DNA of 64,000 bases. Source: Streptomyces paludis (GTDB lineage: Bacteria > Actinomycetota > Actinomycetes > Streptomycetales > Streptomycetaceae). The position numbers and the translations under genes are program-made. The stretch is taken from assembly GCF_003344965.1 (NCBI RefSeq), contig NZ_CP031194.1:2976001-3040000 (forward strand). Direction: 5' to 3'. This document shows, one piece after another, positions 12,843-21,403 of this stretch (position 1 is the first letter of the stretch; the number at the start of each line of letters is the position of its first letter). Below the pieces are notes generated by a model. The model made no database searches. It worked only from the letters and a program-made list of their open reading frames with translations, and had not been told where the DNA came from.

Positions 12843-12866
12843 CCGGCCGTCGTGGGGGACGGCCGG
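12843..12866 (-). terminator. Hairpin terminator downstream of the SH3 gene
   Basis: A 9-bp perfect stem (CCGGCCGTC with GACGGCCGG) and a 6-nt loop, about 60 nt past the stop codon of the SH3-domain gene. No clear U tract, as is common in Streptomyces. Confidence 0.5.
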
Positions 12867-12923
12867 TGCCGCCGGCCCGGGGCTCACGCGGCGTTTTTCA
12901 CCGCCACGCGCGCGTGCGGCGCG

Positions 12924-13301
12924 TCAGGAGCAGCGCACCGTCACATAGCCGATCTTGCCCGTGTAGACGTACGAGTCCGAGATGTACTGACCGTTGGCGA
13001 TGTTGTCCCAGAGGTTCGTCGTGCCGTACGGACCCGCGATCGTCTCGCCCGGCTTCTGGCAGTTGATCGTCACGGTCGCGCCGTACGACAGCACCCGGAC
13101 GATCGAGTAGCCCGTGCCGGGACCGCTGCGGACGTTCACCCGGTAGTCCGGGTGGACGGCGTACTTGGTGGCCGCCACCTCGAACACCGCCTCGGCCTCC
13201 GCCTCGACGGCCTCCACCTCGACCGCCTTCGTCTCGACCGTCCCCGCTTCGACCGCCCCTGTCGCGGCCATCGTCATGTCGCTGACCTCTTCGACCGACA
13301 T
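12924..13301 (-). CDS. SH3b-domain protein
   Basis: 125 residues. The first 45 are an acidic, Val/Ala/Glu-rich stretch without a signal peptide. The C-terminal half holds a bacterial SH3 domain with the hallmark VNVRSGPGTGYSIVRVL and a following WDNIANGQYISDSYV segment. SH3b domains often bind peptidoglycan or mediate protein contacts. Two cysteines (NCQ and VRC near the end) might pair if the protein is exported by an unrecognised route. It is divergent from the Ser/Thr kinase gene, 129 nt apart. Function is otherwise unknown. Confidence 0.7.
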   Translation of the reverse strand: MSVEEVSDMTMAATGAVEAGTVETKAVEVEAVEAEAEAVFEVAATKYAVHPDYRVNVRSGPGTGYSIVRVLSYGATVTINCQKPGETIAGPYGTTNLWDNIANGQYISDSYVYTGKIGYVTVRCS

Positions 13302-13430
13302 ATTCGTTCCTCCCCCATAGAAGGTGTATGTCCCTGCCGCGGCACGCTAGCAAGCCATGGCCGGATCGCACGCACCATCGACTAGGCTCCGTGCGTCGCG
13401 CTCGCGCACGAATCTCAACGGGGGTGGGCG

Positions 13431-15833
13431 GTGCCACCACAGCGCCATACCGGGCCGGCCCCGGAATCGGAACATCCGGACTACGCGGGCCGCTATCTGC
13501 TCGAAGCGGCCCTGGGATCCGGCGGTATGGGAGTGGTCCATCTGGCCACCTCCGCCTCGGGGTTGCGGCTGGCCGTCAAGGTCATTCATGGCCATCACGC
13601 CTCGGATCCCGAGTTCAGGGCGCGCTTCCGGCAGGAGGTCGCGGCGGCCCGCCGGGTGAGCGGGGCGTTCACCGCGCCGGTCGTGGACGCCGATCCCGAG
13701 GCCGTACGGCCCTGGATGGCCACGCTGTTCATCGACGGTCCGACCCTGTCGGAGCGGGTGAAGCGGAACGGGCCGCTGGACTACGAGGAGTTGGTCAGAT
13801 TCGGCGCGGGCCTGGCGGAGGGGCTGCGCGACATCCACCGGGCCGGCGTGGTGCACCGCGATCTGAAGCCGAGCAATGTCCTGCTGGCGGCAGACGGTCC
13901 CAAGGTCATCGACTTCGGTATCTCACGTCCCGTGGACAGCGATCTGCGGACGGAGACGGGCAAGCTGATCGGCACACCGCCGTTCATGGCGCCCGAGCAG
14001 TTCCAGCGCCCGCGCGAAGTCGGGCCCGCCGCCGATGTGTTCGCGCTGGGGGCGGTGCTGGTCCACGCGGCCACCGGGCGGGGGCCCTTCGACTCGGACA
14101 GCCCGTACATCGTCGCGTACCAGGTGGTGCACGACGAGCCGGATCTGACGGGTGTTCCGGATGGGCTCATACCGCTGGTCACCCGGTGTCTGGCGAAGGA
14201 GCCGGCAGACCGGCCGACGCCGGACGAGCTGATGACGGCGCTGCGCCTCAACGGTCCGGGCGGTACGGGCGGTCCGGGCGGGAGCGGCGTTACGGATGGT
14301 ACGGACGGTACGCACGGGGGCCGCGGGCCCGCGCACGGCACCGGTACCGACACCGCCAGCACCCATGGCTCCGGCGCGCGCCCGGCGCACGGGGTGAGTC
14401 CCCTCGTACCGGCGCGGCGGGCCGCCGATACCGCCGAGTCCGCGCGCCCCTCGCTCGCCACCACCCACTCCCCGGCCGCCCCGCCGCCCCAGACCGTCCA
14501 GTCCACGCCGACCCGCGCCCGCCGCCGGGTCCGCCGGGCGGTCGCGACCGGGATCGCGGCGGCGGCGCTGGCCACGGGCGGTGTGGTCGCCGTACACGCC
14601 TCGGGCGACGACACACCGTCGGCGGTGGCGGACGCTCCCGCCTCCCGGGTGGAGCCGAAGAGCCGGCCGGTCCAGCCCTGGCACCGGAAGCTGCGCGCCG
14701 GGGACGGCGCGGACAAGGTGCCGTTCTGTACGGCCGGAGGCACGGACGCGGGTACGGGTACGGGTACGGGTACGGGCTCAGGTACGGATACGGACGCGGA
14801 CGCGGGCGTCTACTGCACCGGCTCCGGCATCACGGCGGCGCGTCTCGACCCCGCCGACGGAAAGGTCCGCTGGACCGTCAAGCACACCGCCGCGGACGCG
14901 AGCGCGGGCGCGGAGTCCGACGACGGCGCCCCGCCGGTCCTCTCCGGCGGGCTGCTGCTGGTCACCACCCCCGGCCGGGCCCGGCTGGCGGCGCTCGACC
15001 CCGCCTCGGGCACCGAGCGCTGGTCGGTCCCCCTCTCCTCGTACGCGATGCTGCGCCACACCGCCGACAGGGTGCTGCTCGTGACGTACGACGGCGAGGT
15101 GCGGGCGCTGGACAGCGCGACCGGCACCGAGCGCTGGACGGTCCGGCACGGCGGGACCGGCACGGTCTGGAGTACGGCAAGCGGTGCGGAGGGCGGTGCG
15201 GGCAGCGGCCTGCTGTACGCGGCGACTCCGTCGCCCGACGGCGCGACCACCGAGGTCGGCGCCCTCGATCCGGCCTCCGGCGCGCTGCGCTGGACGAAGC
15301 GGCTGACCGGCACGCTGACCCCGGCGGGCGCCTCGGCCGACGCGCTCTTCCTGCTGGCCAGTGGCACCGACGACGTGACCCGCGCGGTGGTACGGATCGA
15401 CGCGGCGACCCGTACCGTACGGCGGGTCCCGCTGGCCGCGCCGGTCGAGCAGGCGCAGGCCACGGTGTTCGGCGACACGGTCTATGTCATGGGGTACACG
15501 GGTTCGCTGCTCGCCGTGGACACCACCGGCGCCACCGCCGACACCGGCAACGGCGCGGGCGTCCGCTGGCGGCTGGAGACCTCGGTCACCCGGGCCTCCC
15601 GGCCCACCGCGACGAAGGACCGCGTCTATGTGAGCGCGGGGGACGGGCGGCTGCTCGCCGTGGACACCGCGCGCGGGAAGCTGCTGGGGCAGACGAAGCC
15701 CCGGATGGGCTCGGCGGGCGGCACGGTCGCGGCGGCCCTGGCCGCGCCCGTCGCCCTCGGCCGGCGGGTCTTCGCCACGGCGCCCGACGGATCCGTCTTC
15801 ACCGTCGCCGGGCGCGATCCCGCGCGCTGGTAG
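13431..15833 (+). CDS. Membrane Ser/Thr protein kinase with extracellular PQQ (beta-propeller) sensor
   Basis: 800 residues. The cytosolic kinase has a glycine loop LGSGGMGVV, Lys50, HRDLKPSN (142-149), DFG (161-163) and APEQ (187-190), all intact. A linker rich in Gly/Thr/Pro leads to one membrane helix near AVATGIAAAALATGG. Outside, about 400 residues contain repeated W-T-V / ALDPASG blades of the PQQ/WD40-like propeller. The family phosphorylates Ser/Thr in response to external cues; ligand unknown. The GTG start fits the spacing to GGGGTGG and conserved kinase onset. A degenerate GGTACG hexamer repeat lies in the juxtamembrane extracellular part. Confidence 0.9.
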   Translation: MPPQRHTGPAPESEHPDYAGRYLLEAALGSGGMGVVHLATSASGLRLAVKVIHGHHASDPEFRARFRQEVAAARRVSGAFTAPVVDADPEAVRPWMATLFIDGPTLSERVKRNGPLDYEELVRFGAGLAEGLRDIHRAGVVHRDLKPSNVLLAADGPKVIDFGISRPVDSDLRTETGKLIGTPPFMAPEQFQRPREVGPAADVFALGAVLVHAATGRGPFDSDSPYIVAYQVVHDEPDLTGVPDGLIPLVTRCLAKEPADRPTPDELMTALRLNGPGGTGGPGGSGVTDGTDGTHGGRGPAHGTGTDTASTHGSGARPAHGVSPLVPARRAADTAESARPSLATTHSPAAPPPQTVQSTPTRARRRVRRAVATGIAAAALATGGVVAVHASGDDTPSAVADAPASRVEPKSRPVQPWHRKLRAGDGADKVPFCTAGGTDAGTGTGTGTGSGTDTDADAGVYCTGSGITAARLDPADGKVRWTVKHTAADASAGAESDDGAPPVLSGGLLLVTTPGRARLAALDPASGTERWSVPLSSYAMLRHTADRVLLVTYDGEVRALDSATGTERWTVRHGGTGTVWSTASGAEGGAGSGLLYAATPSPDGATTEVGALDPASGALRWTKRLTGTLTPAGASADALFLLASGTDDVTRAVVRIDAATRTVRRVPLAAPVEQAQATVFGDTVYVMGYTGSLLAVDTTGATADTGNGAGVRWRLETSVTRASRPTATKDRVYVSAGDGRLLAVDTARGKLLGQTKPRMGSAGGTVAAALAAPVALGRRVFATAPDGSVFTVAGRDPARW
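14751..14810 (+). repeat. Coding hexanucleotide microsatellite (GGTACG type)
   Basis: Four perfect GGTACG units followed by degenerate units, encoding an alternating Gly-Thr then Asp-rich stretch of the kinase outside the membrane. Loss or gain of units keeps the frame, so length variation would be tolerated. Confidence 0.7.
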
Positions 15834-15860
15834 CGCGGAACACGGAACGGGTGGAACGGG

Positions 15861-15898
15861 CGAGGCCGCGCGCCCCGGATCGGGGACACGCGGCCTCG
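15861..15898. terminator. Bidirectional terminator between the kinase gene and ilvD
   Basis: A 10-bp outer stem (CGAGGCCGCG with CGCGGCCTCG) encloses an inner CCCC/GGGG pairing. It is centred between convergent genes, so it can serve both. Confidence 0.65.
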
Positions 15899-15932
15899 TC
15901 GTACGACGTACGGATACGGGTGAGAAGCGACG

Positions 15933-17783
15933 TCAGCCGAGCCGCGACACGTCCCGCACCGCGCCCTTGTCGGCGCTCGTCGCCATCGCCGCGTACGCGC
16001 GCAGCGCCGCCGAGACCTTGCGCTCGCGCTGCGCCGGGGCGTACACGCCGTTCAACGCGGCGCGCCGGGTGGCGAGTTCCTCGTCGTCAACAAGGAGTTC
16101 GATCGTCCGGTTCGGGATGTCGATCCGGATCCGGTCGCCGTCGTTGACCAGCGCGATCGTGCCGCCCGAGGCGGCCTCCGGGGAGGCGTGGCCGATGGAG
16201 AGGCCCGACGTACCGCCGGAGAAGCGGCCGTCCGTGACCAGCGCGCAGGACTTGCCGAGGCCGCGGCCCTTCAGATACGAGGTCGGGTAGAGCATCTCCT
16301 GCATCCCGGGGCCGCCGCGCGGTCCTTCGTACCGGATGACGATCACATCGCCCTCGGTGATCTCCTTGCGGAGGATCTTCTCGACGGCCGCGTCCTGCGA
16401 CTCGCAGACGACGGCGGGGCCCTCGAACGTCCAGATGGACTCGTCGACACCGGCGGTCTTCACGACACAGCCGTCCTCGGCGAGGTTGCCCTTGAGGACC
16501 GCCAGGCCGCCGTCCTTCGAGTACGCGTGGCCGACATCGCGGATGCAGCCGCCGGCCGCGTCGGTGTCGAGCGTGTCCCACCGCTCGGACTGCGAGAACG
16601 CCTCGGCGGAGCGCACACAGCCGGGGGCCGCGTGCCACAGCTCGACGGCCTCGGCGGACGGCGAGCCGCCGCGCACGTCCCAGGTCTCCAGCCAGTCCTT
16701 GATGCTCGGCGAGTGGACGGTGTGCACGTCCTCGTTGAGCAGCCCGCCGCGGTACAGCTCACCGAGGATGGCGGGGATGCCGCCGGCCCGGTGGACGTCC
16801 TCCATGTAGTACGTGCCGCCGGGGGCGACGTTCGGCGCGACCTTGGCCAGGCAGGGGACACGGCGCGAGACGGCGTCGATGTCGTCCAGGTCGTAGTCCA
16901 GCTCGGCCTCCTGGGCGGCGGCGAGCAGGTGGAGGATGGTGTTCGTGGAGCCGCCCATCGCGATGTCGAGCGCCATGGCGTTCTCGAAGGCGGCGCGGGT
17001 GGCGATGTTGCGCGGCAGGACCGACGCGTCATCCTGCTCGTAGTGGCGCTTGGTGATCTCGACGACCGTGCGGCCGGCGTTCTCGTACAGCGCCCTGCGG
17101 GCGGTGTGGGTGGCGAGCACCGAGCCGTTGCCGGGGAGGGAGAGGCCCATGGCCTCGGTCAGGCAGTTCATGGAGTTGGCCGTGAACATCCCGGAACAGG
17201 AGCCGCAGGTGGGGCAGGCGTTCTCCTCGATACGGAGGATGTCCTCGTCCGAGATGGACTCGTCGACGGCGTCCGAGATCGCGTTGACCAGGTCGAGTTT
17301 TCGGACCGTACCGTCCACCAGGGTGGCTTTGCCGGCCTCCATCGGGCCGCCGGAGACGAAGACCGTGGGGATGTTGAGGCGCAGCGCGGCCATCAGCATG
17401 CCCGGGGTGATCTTGTCGCAGTTGGAGATGCAGATCAGCGCGTCCGCGCAGTGCGCCTCGACCATGTACTCGACGGAGTCCGCGATCAGGTCGCGGGACG
17501 GCAGGGAGTAGAGCATGCCGCCGTGGCCCATCGCGATGCCGTCGTCCACGGCGATCGTGTTGAACTCGCGCGGCACGGCGCCCGCGGCCTTGATCGCTTC
17601 GGAGACGATCCGGCCGACCGGGGCGAGGTGGGTGTGGCCGGGCACGAACTCGGTGAAGGAGTTGGCCACGGCGATGATCGGCTTGCCGATGTCCGCGCTC
17701 GCTACGCCCGAGGCTCGCATAAGGGCACGTGCGCCCGCCATATTGCGGCCATGGGTGACAGTGCGGGACCTCAGCTCGGGCAT
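15933..17783 (-). CDS. ilvD: Dihydroxy-acid dehydratase
   Basis: A 616-residue Fe-S dehydratase of valine, isoleucine and pantothenate precursor synthesis, converting dihydroxy acids to 2-keto acids. The N-terminus [19 protein letters not shown], the cysteine in [11 protein letters not shown], and the second cysteine motif [19 protein letters not shown] are the IlvD/Edd family signatures. The C-terminal [10 protein letters not shown] motif is intact. The length is standard. It is convergent with the kinase gene and upstream of nothing obvious in branched-chain synthesis, so it is a stand-alone unit, as in other Streptomyces. Confidence 0.97.
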   Translation of the reverse strand: MPELRSRTVTHGRNMAGARALMRASGVASADIGKPIIAVANSFTEFVPGHTHLAPVGRIVSEAIKAAGAVPREFNTIAVDDGIAMGHGGMLYSLPSRDLIADSVEYMVEAHCADALICISNCDKITPGMLMAALRLNIPTVFVSGGPMEAGKATLVDGTVRKLDLVNAISDAVDESISDEDILRIEENACPTCGSCSGMFTANSMNCLTEAMGLSLPGNGSVLATHTARRALYENAGRTVVEITKRHYEQDDASVLPRNIATRAAFENAMALDIAMGGSTNTILHLLAAAQEAELDYDLDDIDAVSRRVPCLAKVAPNVAPGGTYYMEDVHRAGGIPAILGELYRGGLLNEDVHTVHSPSIKDWLETWDVRGGSPSAEAVELWHAAPGCVRSAEAFSQSERWDTLDTDAAGGCIRDVGHAYSKDGGLAVLKGNLAEDGCVVKTAGVDESIWTFEGPAVVCESQDAAVEKILRKEITEGDVIVIRYEGPRGGPGMQEMLYPTSYLKGRGLGKSCALVTDGRFSGGTSGLSIGHASPEAASGGTIALVNDGDRIRIDIPNRTIELLVDDEELATRRAALNGVYAPAQRERKVSAALRAYAAMATSADKGAVRDVSRLG

Positions 17784-17888
17784 CGCCGTTCGCTCCTTCG
17801 ACAGATCCTTCGGCAGAAAAGACTCTTTCCGAGCGTACGCCCCGGATCCAAGATCTGGACATGGCGTCCGGAATGCGGGATACGCGTA

Positions 17889-18515
17889 TCAGCGCTCGGT
17901 CAGATAGCGCTGGATCGTCGGCGCCACCAGCGCGATGATCTCCTCGGGGTCCGCCGACGCGAGCGGCTCCGCCTTGATCACGTACCGCAGGAACGCCGTC
18001 CCGATCATGTGGGAGGCGGCCATCTCCGCCCGGAACTCCGGGTTCGGTACGTCCAGCTCCCCCGCGATCCGGCCGAGGAGCCGGCGCAGCAGGAACGACC
18101 GCAGGACCGTGGCCGCCGCCTCGTGCGTCAGCGCGGAACGGATCACCGCCAGCAGCGGGGCGCGGGTGGCCGGGTTCTCCCAGATGGCGATGAAGTGGCG
18201 CGCGAGCTGCTCCCCGATGTGGTCGCGGTCGGCGGTGAACAGCGGGGTGACCAGCAGGGCGGGCTCGAAGGAGACCTCGATGGCCGCCGCGAACATCTCG
18301 TCCTTGGTACCGAAGTAGTGGTGCACCAGCGCCGCGTCGACGCCCGCGGCCTTGGCGATGCCCCGGACCGACGTCTTGTCGTACCCCCGCTCGGCGAACT
18401 GCGCGCGCGCCGCGTCGAGGATCTGCTGCCGGGCGCCAGGGCCGTTGCCCGCGTCCTTGCGGGCGGGACGGCCACGGCGGCGGGGGGTGTCGCCCGGGGT
18501 GCCGGCCGGGGTCAT
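17889..18515 (-). CDS. TetR-family transcriptional regulator
   Basis: 208 residues. After a basic RRRGRPARK tail comes the TetR helix-turn-helix: [19 protein letters not shown], then [24 protein letters not shown]. The C-terminal helical domain is of the TetR_C_17 kind. The ATG was chosen at the ATGA overlap with the stop of the sugar isomerase gene, which implies translational coupling and a shared role. The larger reading frame upstream is out of frame with that isomerase and is not coding. Ligand unknown. Confidence 0.88.
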   Translation of the reverse strand: MTPAGTPGDTPRRRGRPARKDAGNGPGARQQILDAARAQFAERGYDKTSVRGIAKAAGVDAALVHHYFGTKDEMFAAAIEVSFEPALLVTPLFTADRDHIGEQLARHFIAIWENPATRAPLLAVIRSALTHEAAATVLRSFLLRRLLGRIAGELDVPNPEFRAEMAASHMIGTAFLRYVIKAEPLASADPEEIIALVAPTIQRYLTER

Positions 18516-19426
18516 GAGGGTTCGGACGTGTGCGAGGTACGCGGCGACGTACGCGACGATGACGCCCGTACGGGAGCGGAAGCGGGACCGGGAGCCGGAC
18601 CGGAAGCCGGAGCGGCTGCGCCCAGATGCTGCCGGGCGAACGCCAGCGCCTCCGCGAGATCCGCTTCGCGCTCCGCCGCCGACATCGCGCGCCGCGTGTT
18701 GACCTCGATCACCACATGGCCGTCGAAGCCGCTGCCCGCCAGCCCCGCCAGCAGCTCGGCGCACGGCTGGCTGCCCCGTCCCGGCACCAGGTGCTCGTCC
18801 TTCCCGGAGCCGGTGCCGTCCGCGAGATGGACGTGGCCGAGCCGGTCGCCCATCCGGTCGATCATGGACAGGGCGTCCGTACGGGCGGTCGCGGTGTGCG
18901 AGAGGTCGACGGTGAAGTGCCGGTAGTCGTCCTTGGTGACGTCCCAGTCGGGGGCGTAGGCGAGCATCTCGCGGTCCCGGTAGCGCCACGGGTACATGTT
19001 CTCGACGGCGAACCGCACGTCCGTCTCGTCCGCCATCCGCCAGATACCGGTGACGAAGTCACGCGCGTACTGCCGCTGCCAGCGGAACGGCGGATGTACG
19101 ACCACGGTGTCCGCCCCGAGCCGCTCCGCCGCCTGCCGCGCGCGCTGGAGCTTCACCCAGGGATCGGTGGACCAGACCCGCTGGGTGATCAGCAGACAGG
19201 GCGCGTGGACGGCCAGGACGGGGACCCCGTGGTAGTCGGAGAGCCTGCGCAGCGCCTCGATGTCCTGGCTGACCGGATCGGTCCAGACCATGACCTCCAC
19301 GCCGTCGTACCCGAGGCGCGCGGCGATCTCGAAGGCCGTCGCCGTGGACTCCGGGTAGACCGAGGCCGTCGACAGCGCGACCTTCACCGCGTTCTCCGCC
19401 GGGTTGCGCACCACTGGATCTGCCAC
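18512..19426 (-). CDS. Sugar phosphate isomerase/epimerase (xylose isomerase-like TIM barrel)
   Basis: About 304 residues with the AP_endonuc_2 / xylose isomerase-like TIM-barrel pattern: [56 protein letters not shown] and HVVIEVN. These supply the metal-binding Glu, Asp, His and Glu positions. The GTG at 19426 begins the conserved [19 protein letters not shown]; an upstream in-frame start would add an unconserved stretch. There is no good Shine-Dalgarno. A Pro/Ala-rich tail of about 35 residues ends the protein. It overlaps the TetR gene by 4 nt. Substrate unknown. Confidence 0.82.
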   Translation of the reverse strand: MADPVVRNPAENAVKVALSTASVYPESTATAFEIAARLGYDGVEVMVWTDPVSQDIEALRRLSDYHGVPVLAVHAPCLLITQRVWSTDPWVKLQRARQAAERLGADTVVVHPPFRWQRQYARDFVTGIWRMADETDVRFAVENMYPWRYRDREMLAYAPDWDVTKDDYRHFTVDLSHTATARTDALSMIDRMGDRLGHVHLADGTGSGKDEHLVPGRGSQPCAELLAGLAGSGFDGHVVIEVNTRRAMSAAEREADLAEALAFARQHLGAAAPASGPAPGPASAPVRASSSRTSPRTSHTSEPS

Positions 19427-19474
19427 GGAAGACAGCGTACGGGCACCGCGTACGGGCACCTTCCGCACCGTGAG

Positions 19475-20404
19475 CTACACCGTGAGCTGGTCGAGGCGGC
19501 GCAGGATCACGCCCTCGCGCAGCGCCCAGGGGCAGATCTCCAGCGTCTCGACCCCGAACAGATCCATCGCCGCCTCCGCGACCAGCGCCCCCGCCAGCAG
19601 CTGCGAGGAGCGGCCCTCGGAGACACCGGGGAGCGCGGCGCGCTGGAGGGCGTTCATCGTGGCGAGCCGGGGGACCCACTCCTCCAGCGACGCGCGGCTC
19701 AGCTCGCGCTGGACGTAGAGCCCCTCGGCGGAGCGGGCGGCCCCGGCGATCCGGGCGAGCTGCTTGAAGGTCTTGGAGGTCGCCACCACATGGTCCGGGG
19801 TGCCGAGGCGGGCGAATTCGCCGACGGTACGGGCGATCTCCGCCCGTACGTGCCGGCGCAGCGCCTTCACGTCGATGGGGTCGGGCGGGTCACCGGGCAG
19901 CCTGCCCGCCGTGAGCCGGCCGGCGCCCAGGGGCAGGGAGACGGCGGCGTCGGGCTCCTCGTCCATGCCGTACGCGATCTCCAGCGAGCCCCCGCCGATG
20001 TCCAGGACCAGCAGCTTCCCGGAGGACCAGCCGAACCAGCGCCGGGCGGCGAGGAAGGTGAGCCGGGCCTCCTGCTCGCCGGTGAGCACTTCGAGATCCA
20101 CACCGGTCTCGCTCTTGACGCGGCCGAGGACCTGGTCGGCGTTGGTGGCCTCGCGCACGGCGGAGGTCGCGAACGGCAGGACCGCCTCGCAGCCCTTGTC
20201 CTCGGCGGCCTGGAGCGCGTCGGCGATGGTCGCCACCAGCCGGTCGACGCCCTCGGGACCGATCGCGCCGTCCGCGTCGAGGAGTTCGGCGAGCCGCAGC
20301 TCCGCCTTGTGCGAGTGCGCGGGCAGCGGGCGGGCACCGCGATGCGCGTCGACTGCCAGCAGGTGCACCGTGTTCGAACCGACGTCGAGGACTCCGAGTC
20401 TCAT
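19475..20404 (-). CDS. ppx: Exopolyphosphatase / guanosine pentaphosphatase family protein
   Basis: 309 residues of the Ppx/GppA ASKHA-fold family. Two phosphate-binding loops are clear: [12 protein letters not shown] at the N-terminus and [13 protein letters not shown] in the middle. The catalytic Glu region is in [10 protein letters not shown]. The family hydrolyses inorganic polyphosphate or pppGpp; this is the short, two-domain actinobacterial type. The start MRLGVLDVG was chosen because it aligns with the family; an upstream extension is unlikely. It is divergent from the Cys-rich protein gene with 40 nt between, and upstream of the isomerase. Confidence 0.9.
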   Translation of the reverse strand: MRLGVLDVGSNTVHLLAVDAHRGARPLPAHSHKAELRLAELLDADGAIGPEGVDRLVATIADALQAAEDKGCEAVLPFATSAVREATNADQVLGRVKSETGVDLEVLTGEQEARLTFLAARRWFGWSSGKLLVLDIGGGSLEIAYGMDEEPDAAVSLPLGAGRLTAGRLPGDPPDPIDVKALRRHVRAEIARTVGEFARLGTPDHVVATSKTFKQLARIAGAARSAEGLYVQRELSRASLEEWVPRLATMNALQRAALPGVSEGRSSQLLAGALVAEAAMDLFGVETLEICPWALREGVILRRLDQLTV

Positions 20405-20444
20405 GGGCGGAACGCTACTGCGGCCGCGCGCATACGCTGGACCC

Positions 20445-21344
20445 GTGCCAAAGACGAAAAAGGCGAAGCCGGGCAAAGCTCAGGGCCCGAAGAAGCAGGA
20501 CGAGAGGCGTCGGGAGGTCCGGGTCGCGGCTCCGGACGTCCCCGACGAAAAGGGTCTGGACTTCGCCCGCGCCTGGGTGGAGTTCCCCGACCCGGCGGAC
20601 GACGAACAGGTCTTCCGCTGTGATCTGACATGGCTCACCTCGCGCTGGACCTGCGTCTTCGGCAGCGGCTGCCAGGGCATCCAGGCGGGCAGGGCCGACG
20701 ACGGGTGCTGCACACTGGGCGCGCATTTCTCGGACGAGGAGGACGAGCAGCGGGTCGCGGAGCATGTGGCGCGTCTCACTCCCGATCTCTGGGAGTTCCA
20801 CGCCGAGGGAACGAAGACGGGCTGGACGCAGACCGACGACGACGGCGAGCGCCAGACCCGGCGCTGGAAGGGCTCGTGCATCTTCCAGAACCGGCCGGGC
20901 TTCGCGGCGGGCGCGGGGTGCTCGCTGCACATCCTGGCGCTGCGCGAGGGGCGCGAGCCGCTGGAGACGAAGCCGGACGTCTGCTGGCAGCTGCCGGTGC
21001 GCCGGACGTACGACTGGATCGACCGCCCCGACGAGACCCGGGTCCTCCAGGTGTCGATCGGCGAGTACGACCGGCGCGGCTGGGGCTCGGGCGGTCACGA
21101 TCTGCACTGGTGGTGCACCTCGGCGACGTCGGCGCACGGCGCGGGTGAGCCGGTGTTCCGGACGTACCGCCCGGAGCTGACCGAGCTGATGGGCAAGGAG
21201 GGCTACGACCGCCTGGTGGAGCTGTGCGAGCGGCGGATCGCGAGCGGGCCCGCGATGGTGGCGCCGCATCCGGCGGACCCGGCGCTGCCGCTGCTTCCCG
21301 TACCGCCGGTGCCGCCGGCCGCTCCGGCCGCCGCTGGGGGCTGA
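20445..21344 (+). CDS. Conserved Cys-rich protein of unknown function
   Basis: 299 residues. A very basic N-terminal tail ([16 protein letters not shown]) precedes a domain with about ten cysteines: [55 protein letters not shown] and ELCERR. The spacing (single Cys, C-x5-C, CC, C, GC) recalls metal- or Fe-S-binding families such as YkgJ/DUF3109, but I cannot assign it firmly. A proline-rich tail ends it. The GTG start lies about 8 nt past a TACGCT -10 box, so the mRNA may be leaderless. No signal peptide is seen. Confidence 0.7.
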   Translation: MPKTKKAKPGKAQGPKKQDERRREVRVAAPDVPDEKGLDFARAWVEFPDPADDEQVFRCDLTWLTSRWTCVFGSGCQGIQAGRADDGCCTLGAHFSDEEDEQRVAEHVARLTPDLWEFHAEGTKTGWTQTDDDGERQTRRWKGSCIFQNRPGFAAGAGCSLHILALREGREPLETKPDVCWQLPVRRTYDWIDRPDETRVLQVSIGEYDRRGWGSGGHDLHWWCTSATSAHGAGEPVFRTYRPELTELMGKEGYDRLVELCERRIASGPAMVAPHPADPALPLLPVPPVPPAAPAAAGG

Positions 21345-21403
21345 GGGCGAGCGCGCCGTCAGCCCGTACGGCATCGGTCCGTACGGCATCGGTCCGTACG
21401 CCG

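Noticed and set aside
14751..14810. CRISPR-like tandem repeat
   Set aside because: Hexamer units without spacers, inside a coding sequence and in frame; it is a microsatellite.
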